Shown here piece after piece: positions 18,904 through 26,304 of a stretch of 64,000 nt of DNA. The first letter of the stretch is position 1. Each line of letters begins with the position of its first letter. Below the pieces are notes generated by a model. That model ran no database searches. It was not told the origin of the DNA and worked only from the letters and a program-made list of their open reading frames with translations. The position numbers were made by a program, and so were the translations under genes. The stretch spans positions 124,001 to 188,000 of the forward strand of contig CAZSXW010000004.1 of NCBI GenBank assembly GCA_964610385.1, read 5' to 3'. The DNA comes from CAZBSE01 sp964610385. GTDB lineage: Bacteria > Actinomycetota > Humimicrobiia > Humimicrobiales > Humimicrobiaceae.

Positions 18904-19029
18904 TCACTTTGGATGTACTTCAATTAATATTTTTTCATTTTTTAATGCAATTAATTCACGGACTTTAAGCGTGTGAGCACCTAATACTTTCATAAAACTT
19001 AGATCTAAATGATAGGTATAATCTTCCAT
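18904..19029 (-). CDS. Possible 41-residue protein
   Basis: Not recognised. The frame runs from ATG 19029 to TGA 18904 and encodes a short peptide with an amphipathic helix-like middle (KVRELIALKNEK) and an ILIEVHPK end. A textbook GGAGGAAATTC lies just upstream of the ATG, which is the main argument that it is or was translated. It lies in the AT-rich gap between the LacI gene and the transposon, behind a GC-richer structured segment, and could be the first exon-like remnant of a decayed mobile element. Confidence 0.35.
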   Translation of the reverse strand: MEDYTYHLDLSFMKVLGAHTLKVRELIALKNEKILIEVHPK

Positions 19030-19130
19030 AAATGAATTTCCTCCTTCCAGGCTGGATGACATGACTTTCATTGCCCTTACCAACGATACAGTTTTCCAAT
19101 CTCCCTCGGTGCCGGAGCATAAGTTGGAAG
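19030..19130 (-). other. GC-richer, foldable segment upstream of the 41-residue frame
   Basis: A stretch clearly richer in G+C than its surroundings. Read on the minus strand it opens with a nested hairpin: TTCCAA/TTGGAA arms at 19124-19129 and 19094-19099 enclosing CGG/CCG and CTC/GAG pairs, and ends in CCAGCCTGG before a Shine-Dalgarno sequence. This could be a leader RNA or a remnant of a mobile element. I do not match it to a known riboswitch. On the plus strand, TTGGAA at 19124-19129 could also be the -35 box of the former Sir2 promoter (TATAAT at 19146-19151). Confidence 0.35.
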
Positions 19131-19155
19131 ATTTTATATAAATTATATAATATTA

Positions 19156-19180
19156 GGTAACTATCCCCTTGACGTAGGTA
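19156..19180 (+). repeat. Left terminal inverted repeat of the IS1595 element
   Basis: Begins GGTAACTATCCCC and ends ACGTAGGTA. The reverse complement of 21658-21682 matches it except at position 6 and positions 14-16. It is preceded directly by the TAATATTA target duplication. Confidence 0.9.
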
Positions 19181-19318
19181 TACAATTAAGTTATAATAAC
19201 CTCATATAGTTGTATTTCTTATATTATATATATTCTTATATATATTATATAAATTATAAATATTAATAATTATAACTTACATTAGCTAATTGCCACAATT
19301 TTTTCGAAAGGACTGATT

Positions 19319-20191
19319 ATGAACAAGTTTACTATTGATAATTTCAATGCCCATTTCCCCAATGATAATGCCTGTCTTGAATATCTTAAAAACAAATTAT
19401 ATCCTGACGGTATCTATTGCAAGATGTGTGGTAAGATAACCAAGCACCATAAAGTTAAATCCAGACCATCATACAGTTGTGATAGGTGCGGACATCACGT
19501 CCACCCGACAGCCGATACAATATTTCACCGCTCAACCACTTCACTTAGAAACTGGTTCTATGCTATGTATCTTATGAGTGCTACCCGTTGCGGTATATCT
19601 GCCAAGCAATTACAAAGAGAGCTTGGCGTTACATATAAAACTGCTTGGCGCATATTTAACAGGATAAGAGAAATGCTATACCAGAAACCCACTAAAAGAA
19701 GTGGCACATTTGAAGCTGATGAAACATATGTTGGCGGTAGAAGACTCAGCACGGGTAAAGTCGGTCGCGGTGCAGAAAACAAGTCCATAGTCTTCGGTAT
19801 CATTAACCGCAAGGGTAAATTGGTCTGTAAAAAGATTGCCAATGTTAAAGCAGATACTCTGATACCGCTAATTAAAGAAAATGTTACTCCAAATGCTGTT
19901 ATTTATACTGATGAATACCCGTCTTACAAGAAGTTATCTCAATTAGGATACAAACATGAATTTATTCATCATCTTGATAAAGTCTATGTTATTAATGACG
20001 TCCATATTAACAGCATTGAGGGTTTCTGGTCACTGTTTAAACGTGGCATAAATGGCGTTTATCATTCGGTCAGTAAAAAGCACTTACAAAAATACGTTAA
20101 TGAATATGTATTTAGATACAATAATAGAGAAGAAATAATACCTATGTTTTACCAGATGATTTCTTGCGTTTCAAAGACTTCTCGGGCTTGA
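19319..20191 (+). CDS. IS1595-family DDE transposase
   Basis: Cuts and joins the element ends. 290 residues: an N-terminal zinc ribbon with Cys34, Cys37, Cys54 and Cys57; a helix-turn-helix around SAKQLQRELGVTYKTAWRIFNRI; and an ISXO2-like RNase-H-fold catalytic domain with the acidic triad Asp134 (FEADETYVGG), Asp198 (IYTDEYPSY) and Glu234 (NSIEGFWSLFKRG). All expected residues are present and the length is normal, so it looks active. ATG 19319 follows CGAAAGGACTGATT. The 3' end is overlapped by a small Lys-rich frame on the other strand. Confidence 0.92.
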   Translation: MNKFTIDNFNAHFPNDNACLEYLKNKLYPDGIYCKMCGKITKHHKVKSRPSYSCDRCGHHVHPTADTIFHRSTTSLRNWFYAMYLMSATRCGISAKQLQRELGVTYKTAWRIFNRIREMLYQKPTKRSGTFEADETYVGGRRLSTGKVGRGAENKSIVFGIINRKGKLVCKKIANVKADTLIPLIKENVTPNAVIYTDEYPSYKKLSQLGYKHEFIHHLDKVYVINDVHINSIEGFWSLFKRGINGVYHSVSKKHLQKYVNEYVFRYNNREEIIPMFYQMISCVSKTSRA

Positions 20192-20285
20192 TTTTCTTGC
20201 ATATTTTATCTAAATCTTTAAAGAATTTATCCCTGGTATAATCTTTTGGAATATCTTTGTTTTTAATTTTTTTCTTCTTTTTCAT
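20142..20285 (-). CDS. Lys-rich 47-residue cargo peptide
   Basis: Not recognised. The frame runs from ATG 20285 to TAG 20142 and reads a very basic peptide starting MKKKKKIKNKDIPKDY and including FFKDLDKICKKIKP. Its start overlaps the end of the Ntn-hydrolase gene by 23 bases in another frame, which is typical of translational coupling, and its own end overlaps the transposase 3' end antiparallel by 50 bases. The heavy Lys content could suit nucleic-acid or acidic-partner binding, but no function is claimed. It could also be a chance frame in A-rich DNA. Confidence 0.45.
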   Translation of the reverse strand: MKKKKKIKNKDIPKDYTRDKFFKDLDKICKKIKPEKSLKRKKSSGKT

Positions 20286-21054
20286 AAATAAGTTTAAAAC
20301 TGGGTTTTCTTCCTTTAAAACCTCTGGCTTTTAGCAATCCTTCATCCATATAGCCATTGGGGGTCAGAATTGACAATTGGGTTTCTCCTCCACACATATC
20401 ATCGTATTCTTTGACTCTTTCCATAATATATAAAACCGAACTTATGGCTATATTAAAATCTATGGCATTTATGGATTGAAGATCAATACCATATTTCTGT
20501 TTAAAAATATATATTGTTAGTCCCTTCCCCAGAGATGTACCTATCGGGAAATACCCCCTAATTGATTTTATGTTTAGGGCAGAAGAAAGGGAGAAGATTT
20601 CAAGTTCTTTATTGAATAATACACTAATCATTATTGACAATGGAAAATTTATAGAATAAACATACTGGTTATATGGGTCTATTGGAATTTTGAATTTTCT
20701 TATTTTTTCATAATAGAATTCATTTAATATTTCTTCCATTGATTTAATACATAACTTTTTAAATTTTTCAAGGTTATTGATCCCATTACTGTAGTTTTTC
20801 TTTATATATTCTATGAAAAAATCTATATACGCTGGATTACCTGCCCCAGCAATGTCAAGGGTTATATTTTTATTAATTTGCTCTGGAAATATTTTGGGAA
20901 CACCCAATAATTTTAAATTATCATTCTCGGAAGATGCCTTGCTATCTGTCGCAATAATAACACTATCACCGCAATTTATACCAATAACCATTGTCATTGG
21001 ATTACCCCTGGTTAAATAATAATCACTCTCATATCTTACATTTTTATTATACAT
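20263..21054 (-). CDS. Proteasome-like Ntn-hydrolase carried as transposon cargo
   Basis: A 263-residue protein resembling the 20S proteasome beta / HslV fold. If the chain starts at the Thr after Met20, the catalytic set falls at the canonical spacing: Thr1 (MTMVIGINC), Asp17 (ATDSKAS) and Lys34 (GVPKIFP; usually Lys33). Further matches are an AGAGNPAYIDFF segment like the proteasome's G-x-x-x-D helix start, and GGETQLSILTPNGY, like the last core strands. Two starts are possible: ATG 21054 after AAGGTTGAGAT, leaving a 20-residue propeptide, or ATG 20997 after GGGGT, which would expose Thr1 by Met removal. It is divergent from the 92-residue cargo gene. The target and partner ATPase are unknown. 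Confidence 0.7.
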   Translation of the reverse strand: MYNKNVRYESDYYLTRGNPMTMVIGINCGDSVIIATDSKASSENDNLKLLGVPKIFPEQINKNITLDIAGAGNPAYIDFFIEYIKKNYSNGINNLEKFKKLCIKSMEEILNEFYYEKIRKFKIPIDPYNQYVYSINFPLSIMISVLFNKELEIFSLSSALNIKSIRGYFPIGTSLGKGLTIYIFKQKYGIDLQSINAIDFNIAISSVLYIMERVKEYDDMCGGETQLSILTPNGYMDEGLLKARGFKGRKPSFKLIYEKEEKN

Positions 21055-21153
21055 ATCTCAACCTTGTTTTAAAAATTAATTAAACAAATTTTTAATATTT
21101 TGTTATAATATTTATAAATCATAAATAAATTATCAAAGAATGAAAGGAATATT

Positions 21154-21432
21154 ATGACAACTTCGTCAAGAAAAATTCAGAAAGAAATAGAAGATTTTGA
21201 GAAATCAACAGATGATAAGAAAATACAAGAATTCGGCTATCATTTTTTACAGCTGATGGATGATTATCGTGTTTCAATGCTTATCCAAAATGATTTTCAC
21301 AAAGCAATGCAAGAAAAGAACAAAAACAGAATGGTTTTTTTAGCCAAACAAGTCTTATCAACAATTGAAAAACGTGGTAAATCAAAATCTGTTCCTCGTA
21401 AGAATAAAGGTGCTTGGGATAAAAAAAATTAA
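21154..21432 (+). CDS. 92-residue cargo protein, unknown
   Basis: Not recognised. A charged, mostly helical protein (about 15-75 predicted helical by pattern) with a basic, Pro/Lys-rich tail ending GAWDKKN. ATG 21154 follows AAAGGAATATT, a good ribosome site. It is divergent from the Ntn-hydrolase across a 99-bp AT-rich gap and convergent with the DUF5678-like frame, overlapping it by 4 bases. Its place between the element's ends makes it transposon cargo, perhaps an adaptor or substrate of the Ntn-hydrolase; that link is only positional. Confidence 0.6.
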   Translation: MTTSSRKIQKEIEDFEKSTDDKKIQEFGYHFLQLMDDYRVSMLIQNDFHKAMQEKNKNRMVFLAKQVLSTIEKRGKSKSVPRKNKGAWDKKN

Positions 21433-21650
21433 AGATATTTTTTTATTCTTTCCCTTATTGGGATATCTTTTAATTGAATAATTCTCTTTTTATTCTCAAA
21501 ATTTCTTTCGTTATACAACCCTGCAATATCTTCAACGATATTCACATTTTTATCAAACCCTATTATGTTTCCCAAATCATCTACAGCAACCCATAAACCC
21601 TCTAAATTTTTGTCTTTATTTTTAATTTTCTTTATAATATTTTTAAACAT
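21429..21650 (-). CDS. DUF5678-like small protein
   Basis: 73 residues. The central part LEGLWVAVDDLGNIIGFDKN has the pattern of DUF5678 proteins (a short beta-rich domain of the form kWVAvd-GkIig-dkdv), after a basic N terminus. It starts eight bases inside the right inverted repeat, so its ribosome site and promoter must lie in or beyond the element end. DUF5678 proteins are usually small partners of other proteins and have no established role. It points toward the Ntn-hydrolase gene and may be part of the same cargo function. Confidence 0.5.
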   Translation of the reverse strand: MFKNIIKKIKNKDKNLEGLWVAVDDLGNIIGFDKNVNIVEDIAGLYNERNFENKKRIIQLKDIPIRERIKKYL

Positions 21651-21657
21651 AATTTAT

Positions 21658-21682
21658 TACCTACGTTGTGGGGATAATTACC
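21658..21682 (-). repeat. Right terminal inverted repeat of the IS1595 element
   Basis: Mirror of the left end. It is followed directly by the second TAATATTA copy at 21683-21690 and then, five bases later, by the first possible start codon of the Sir2 gene. The Shine-Dalgarno-like AGGT of the leftward 73-residue gene lies inside this repeat. Confidence 0.9.
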
Positions 21683-21695
21683 TAATATTATATAA

Positions 21696-22460
21696 ATGGT
21701 CATGGATAAAGAAAAGTTAAAAAGTATAGCAAGGGTCATATTTGAAAGCAGCAATGTAGTGGTCCTTACCGGAGCAGGTATCTCTACTGAGAGCGGGATA
21801 CCTGATTTCAGGAGTCCCGGGGGAATATGGTCAAGATTTGATGCTTCGATAATGACCAGAGATAAGCTTTATGAAGACCCGGAAGGTTTTTACCGACAGG
21901 CGGTGCCAATGCTCGATTTCTTTGAAGAAATAAAGAATGCAAGTCCCAACCAGGCGCATTATGTTCTTGCAGAGATGGAAAAGGAAAACATCATTTCAGG
22001 CATCATCACCCAGAATATTGATGGTCTTCACCTGAAAGCTGGTTCAGAGAAAGTATACGAGGTTCATGGAAACTTGAGAGAAGGGCATTGCATGTCCTGT
22101 AGGGAAAAAATCAGTTTTGATTTTCTGGCCGGAAAGGTTAAAAGCGGAAGCATACCCCCCGTATGTGACAGCTGTGGGGGTATATTAAGACCTGATGTGG
22201 TATTATTTGGAGATGAACTTCCGGATTGTTTTATAAAAGCAGCTGAAAAAGTAAAAGAGAGTGACCTTCTCCTTGTGGTGGGTTCAAGCCTTGAGATCAT
22301 TCCTGCAGGAAGTCTTCCTGCGATGGCAAAAAAATATATTATAATAAATAAGGGAAGGACACATTTTGACCGTAGCGCATATAAAGTGTGGCACGAAACG
22401 GCAGGGAGTGCACTGGAAGAGGTCTTTAAAGAAATAAAGCTTCTGGCGGAAAAACAATAA
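21696..22460 (+). CDS. Sir2-family NAD-dependent protein deacylase
   Basis: Removes acyl groups from lysines using NAD+, 254 residues. Visible: the NAD-binding VVLTGAGISTESGIPDFRSPGGIW; TQNIDGLH; catalytic His124 in EVHGNL; a structural zinc formed by Cys132, Cys135, Cys157 and Cys160; and VVGSSLEIIPAG. It is cytosolic. Starts at 21696 or 21702 are both ATG with no Shine-Dalgarno. The IS1595 target duplication ends only five bases upstream, so the element sits where the promoter should be. Joining the flanks gives TTGGAA-16-TATAAT right before the ATG, which would have made a leaderless transcript. Expression now may depend on the transposon end. Confidence 0.92.
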   Translation: MVMDKEKLKSIARVIFESSNVVVLTGAGISTESGIPDFRSPGGIWSRFDASIMTRDKLYEDPEGFYRQAVPMLDFFEEIKNASPNQAHYVLAEMEKENIISGIITQNIDGLHLKAGSEKVYEVHGNLREGHCMSCREKISFDFLAGKVKSGSIPPVCDSCGGILRPDVVLFGDELPDCFIKAAEKVKESDLLLVVGSSLEIIPAGSLPAMAKKYIIINKGRTHFDRSAYKVWHETAGSALEEVFKEIKLLAEKQ

Positions 22461-22543
22461 AAATTTTTTTATTTATGTTTATTTTTTATGTAATCTAATA
22501 TAATCTTTATTATTTTGTTATATCCGATTTTAAAGGAGTTCTT

Positions 22544-22888
22544 GTGATAATCAAGAAGAAAAAGGATTATAGCCCTCAGATCAAAGAAAATGAGGACATG
22601 AAAGGGGTAAGGTTTTATCCCATGCTTACTGCCGGAGACGGTACGCCGAATTTTGCCATGAGGCTTTTTGAAATAGATCCAGGTGGTTATACGCCAAGGC
22701 ACAGACACAAGTGGGAACATGAAGTCTATGTTATAAAAGGAGATGGTTACGTTTTTAAGGGTGATGAGAAAACCGGAATCGAAAGGGATGACTTTATTTT
22801 TGTAGAACCTTCAGAGCTTCATCAGTTCCGTGCAGGTGAAAAAGGTATGAGTATCATATGCGTGATTCCCAATAAGGGGCAGCCTTAA
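22544..22888 (+). CDS. Cupin-domain protein
   Basis: A 114-residue single beta-barrel protein with the cupin metal motif: His53 and His55 with Glu60 in PRHRHKWEHEVYVI, and His93 in SELHQFRAG. A metal-dependent isomerase, dioxygenase or sugar-binding role is possible; nothing narrows it. The start is GTG 22544 after AAAGGAGTTCTT. It lies between Sir2 and a membrane-nuclease fusion on the same strand with gaps of 50-85 bp. Confidence 0.85.
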   Translation: MIIKKKKDYSPQIKENEDMKGVRFYPMLTAGDGTPNFAMRLFEIDPGGYTPRHRHKWEHEVYVIKGDGYVFKGDEKTGIERDDFIFVEPSELHQFRAGEKGMSIICVIPNKGQP

Positions 22889-22941
22889 TAAGTCTTTTAT
22901 AAATAGATAAACTGTCTGCAATTAGTTATAATTTATAGAAA

Positions 22942-24891
22942 ATGAAAGAATTAATACCTGTAAAGAAATCGAAGTGGCTTTATTTTTTTGTAGTAGCCAT
23001 AAATATATTTTTTGGACTTGAGATCCTCAAGGTTTTTCTGTCTCTACTGGTAAATTTCTTTAGAGAAAGGCCGAATATATCACTTACCGATGTAGGTATT
23101 TATGCAGCAGTGACCTTTATACTGGTATTTGCCACAGCTTTTTTATACAGGTTAAGGTATGGTATCGTGTTGTGGATTCTTTCAGCGGGGATCGGGATTA
23201 TAAGGCTTGTCCTGCAGATAAACTCCTGGCCTCCTCTGAGTCTTGCGGTGTCAGCTCTGGGCACTATTCTATGGATGGCGAGTTTTGTTTTTTTCGTATC
23301 CCTTATCCAGCAGAGAAAAATCGGACTTTTATCTACTTTTTTCCCCGGTATTATTTTTGGTATCAGTCTTGTAACTGCCGTAAGCGGTCTTTTCGGGACT
23401 TGGGATATGATATGGAGGCAGGATTGGTATATAACATTTGCTGTTCTGCTTGTTGTGGCAGTAAAATTATGGATTGTTCATGAGATATATCCTGACCTTG
23501 CCAACACCAGACCTTCCGACGGCGACAGGTCCGTTTTCTATACTTTGATTGTATTTATGCCATTTATTTTTCTCCAGCTTTTAAAATTTCAAAATATTGC
23601 TTCATTTGATGCAGTCACCGGGAATAGAATAAGTGTTTCGCTGGTAGTGATATTACTGTCAAATATAGCAGCTTTCGCGTTTATCTTTATATTTTCTATA
23701 AGGAAAGCCAGGATCCCGATTACTGTTCTTAGTGTTTTATTTCTGCTGTTGTCTTTCTGGCCGGATATTACAGGATATTTATATATCCTGCAGGTGATTT
23801 TTGGAAATATAGGAGCTTTTTGGCTTCTTATCGTGGTTCTGGATAAATCGTCAGTTAAATCATTAATAAAAATTCCCTGGAAAGATACTTCTGCTGCCGG
23901 TATCGGGGGACTGATATTTTTTATTTTTGCCTTCATATATTACGGAAGCTATGACCTTAATTTGCCTTTCGGAAATTGGTTGATTCCTGTTGTAATGGCT
24001 GCTTTAATATCTATTTGTGCTCTGTTCTCATCATGTCTTATAAGTGCAGCATTCGGGAGTACCAGAGCCAGAAATATAAATCAAAGGTTTACTGGCATCA
24101 AACCGGCTTTTCTTTATCTTACTATGGTCCTGCTTGTAGTGCCGCTTATAATGTTTCTTCCTCCTAAAAATATAGACAGGGATGCTTATGAAGAACGGCC
24201 TGTAAGGGTAATGGATTATAACATACATCAGGGTTTTAATATTAAAGGTTTTCTCGACCTTGAGAGTATTGCCAGAGTAATCGAGAACAGCGGAGCCGAT
24301 GTAGTATGTCTTCAGGAAGTTTCCAGGGGATGGGTCATAAATGGTTCGGCAGATACTCTTTTATGGCTTTCGGACAGGCTGGATATGCACTACTTGTTCA
24401 TGCCTGCATCGGATGCCGTTTGGGGCAATGCCGTTTTGAGCCGTTATCCGTTAAAACTAATAAAGAGCGGATATCTGCCGCAGCTGGGTGCACCGCTAAG
24501 GAGAAGCTATCTTATTTCAGAAGTCGAGCTTGAAGGGCGAGAAAATATAAATGTGATGTGTGTCCACATTCATCATGTAAAAGGTGAAGGCGCAATAAGG
24601 GAAGAACAGGTAGAAAAAATCCTTGAAGAATGGGGTGGATTGAAAAGGACCGCTATAATGGGAGATTTCAATGCGGAAATTTACGAGCCTGAAATTAAAA
24701 AGATCTATGATGCAGGACTTATAGATTCACAGCTTGAGCTGGGGGAGGAAGAAAAACTGACCTGGGTGCATTATGAACCCTATAGAAGAATAGATTATAT
24801 CTGGGTGACAAAAGACCTGAAAATATCAGAGGTGGATGTGCCTTACAGTACTGCTTCGGACCATCTGCCTGTCGTTGTCAATATAAATTAA
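22942..24891 (+). CDS. Multi-pass membrane protein fused to an endonuclease/exonuclease/phosphatase domain
   Basis: 649 residues in two parts. Residues 1-about 410 form roughly eleven membrane helices. Residues about 420-649 are an EEP-fold hydrolase: RVMDYNIHQGF, the metal ligand Glu in VVCLQEVSRGW, IMGDFNAE, RRIDYIWV and the final SDHLPVVV, which together are the complete active-site set of Mg-dependent phosphodiesterases. Such domains cleave nucleic acids, inositol phosphates or sphingomyelin; membrane anchoring favours a lipid head-group or cell-surface substrate. It is followed after 23 bp by a lipoprotein gene. Confidence 0.85.
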   Translation: MKELIPVKKSKWLYFFVVAINIFFGLEILKVFLSLLVNFFRERPNISLTDVGIYAAVTFILVFATAFLYRLRYGIVLWILSAGIGIIRLVLQINSWPPLSLAVSALGTILWMASFVFFVSLIQQRKIGLLSTFFPGIIFGISLVTAVSGLFGTWDMIWRQDWYITFAVLLVVAVKLWIVHEIYPDLANTRPSDGDRSVFYTLIVFMPFIFLQLLKFQNIASFDAVTGNRISVSLVVILLSNIAAFAFIFIFSIRKARIPITVLSVLFLLLSFWPDITGYLYILQVIFGNIGAFWLLIVVLDKSSVKSLIKIPWKDTSAAGIGGLIFFIFAFIYYGSYDLNLPFGNWLIPVVMAALISICALFSSCLISAAFGSTRARNINQRFTGIKPAFLYLTMVLLVVPLIMFLPPKNIDRDAYEERPVRVMDYNIHQGFNIKGFLDLESIARVIENSGADVVCLQEVSRGWVINGSADTLLWLSDRLDMHYLFMPASDAVWGNAVLSRYPLKLIKSGYLPQLGAPLRRSYLISEVELEGRENINVMCVHIHHVKGEGAIREEQVEKILEEWGGLKRTAIMGDFNAEIYEPEIKKIYDAGLIDSQLELGEEEKLTWVHYEPYRRIDYIWVTKDLKISEVDVPYSTASDHLPVVVNIN

Positions 24892-24914
24892 ACATTGTTA
24901 GAAATCTTTCCGAT

Positions 24915-26204
24915 ATGAAAATAAAAAATCAAAATGCAGTAAAAGCGATAATGATTATAATCATGGCTTCAGCACTATTTACCTTTATATTTCTTACTCC
25001 CTCCTGCAGGCCGGAATTAAACTTCGGTGAACTGGTAGTCTGCCCGGAAGTGGATACGGATACTTTTGCTCCTTTGGAAATAAGAGACAGCTTTGATACT
25101 GGAATTGAAAAAATATTTGCAGTAATTGACGCATCCGGGGTAAAAGCTGAAGATGTATGGAGATTTATCTGGAAGAACAAAGATACTAAAGAAGTGATCG
25201 CTGATTCAACAGGCAGCTATTCTGAAAATGAGAGTGGCTACATGGAAGGCTATCTCTCAAATTACATCGTACCAGGTGAAGAGGGAGGAATTATAGGGGA
25301 ACCGGGAAATTACAGTGTCGATTTTTATCACAATGGTCAACTTATAAGCAGTACTGATTTTATTATTGAAGCTCCAAAGCTTGAGATAATAGAGGTCGCA
25401 TTATCTAAGGAGGTAGATGATCAGGGGAAGCCAGCGGAAGTTTTTAATAGATTTTATCCTGACGATATCATTAAAGCTTCAATCAAATTGAATCGTAAAA
25501 AAAAGGACGATTACATAGGAGTCAAATGGTACCGGGGTGAGGACGAGCTGCTGGGAGAAGATCAATTTACCATTGAGGACGATTATTATTTGGAAAGTTA
25601 TATTGTGTTTGTGATATCCAACGATGAGCCATGGCCTATTGGTGATTACAGGCTGGAAGTCTTTCATAACAATTTGCTTGAAGGCAGCCATTCTTTTGAG
25701 ATAGTTAGGAAAGAAATGCCTGATGCTGTTTATGATCAGAATAATATCTACCAGAGTGAGGATTACAAATTCTCTATCGGTTATCCGGACGGGTGGAGCT
25801 ACGAGGAAAAAGATATTGAAAATGGACTTGAGGTGGTCTTTGTTCCAGAGCCTGATTATATAGATGTCAGGATCAAAATGAGGATTTTGAAGAAAGGATA
25901 CTTCCCCGGTAAAGAAGAATATTCTGATTTTGCTGATAGTATAGTAAAGGATTTGGATATAGAAATTTTAGATAATGACACAGAAGTCCAGAAGACAGAG
26001 AGTTCGGGAGAGATAGATGATACAGAATATAAACTAATAAATTATAACTATCCGGGTGAAAGTGAAAACGGCTGGGATATAGACTTGATTTTTATAAATA
26101 GAAACAGCAAGCTTTATCTGTTTTTAAAAATCTCTGTCATGTATTACAAGGGATTTGCAGATAAGGTATACGGCGAAATGCTGGAATCTCTGCAGCTGGA
26201 GTAA
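24915..26204 (+). CDS. Multi-domain lipoprotein
   Basis: A 429-residue exported lipoprotein: a long signal segment with lipobox TPSC (Cys31), then two similar beta-sandwich-like repeats (about 60-160 and 165-265), each ending with a GNYSVDFYHNG / GDYRLEVFHNN strand pair and an F-I-or-E-I close. The C-terminal part (about 275-429) starts SEDYKFSIGYPDGWSYEEK, the form of PsbP/DUF1795-like domains. No enzyme motif is seen. It may be an adhesin or sensor anchored beside the preceding membrane phosphodiesterase. Confidence 0.7.
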   Translation: MKIKNQNAVKAIMIIIMASALFTFIFLTPSCRPELNFGELVVCPEVDTDTFAPLEIRDSFDTGIEKIFAVIDASGVKAEDVWRFIWKNKDTKEVIADSTGSYSENESGYMEGYLSNYIVPGEEGGIIGEPGNYSVDFYHNGQLISSTDFIIEAPKLEIIEVALSKEVDDQGKPAEVFNRFYPDDIIKASIKLNRKKKDDYIGVKWYRGEDELLGEDQFTIEDDYYLESYIVFVISNDEPWPIGDYRLEVFHNNLLEGSHSFEIVRKEMPDAVYDQNNIYQSEDYKFSIGYPDGWSYEEKDIENGLEVVFVPEPDYIDVRIKMRILKKGYFPGKEEYSDFADSIVKDLDIEILDNDTEVQKTESSGEIDDTEYKLINYNYPGESENGWDIDLIFINRNSKLYLFLKISVMYYKGFADKVYGEMLESLQLE

Positions 26205-26304
26205 TATATATTTTTTAAGCTGACATTTATGGTTTAATGATAAAAAGGATTGTAATATAATTACTCCTGTTTGCCATATTTTTTAATTTAATCAGGAGAG
26301 TTCT

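Larger units (their letters stand above)
19156..21682 (+). mobile_element. IS1595-family transposon with cargo genes
   Basis: A complete 2.5-kb element. Its ends are imperfect 25-bp inverted repeats (21 of 25 matching) and it is flanked by an identical 8-bp direct repeat, TAATATTA, at 19148-19155 and 21683-21690. Eight-base duplications are normal for IS1595. It encodes one transposase and at least four further frames: a Lys-rich peptide, a proteasome-like Ntn-hydrolase, a 92-residue protein and a DUF5678-like protein. All the cargo lies between the transposase and the right end. Intact ends, an exact duplication and an open transposase suggest a recent or still mobile copy. IS1595 elements with passenger genes are known as a class. 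Confidence 0.9.

Noticed and set aside
19094..19129. A known riboswitch upstream of the 41-codon frame
   Set aside because: The fold does not match the conserved cores I know (glycine, cobalamin, THF, guanidine, fluoride), so it is left as an unassigned structured segment.
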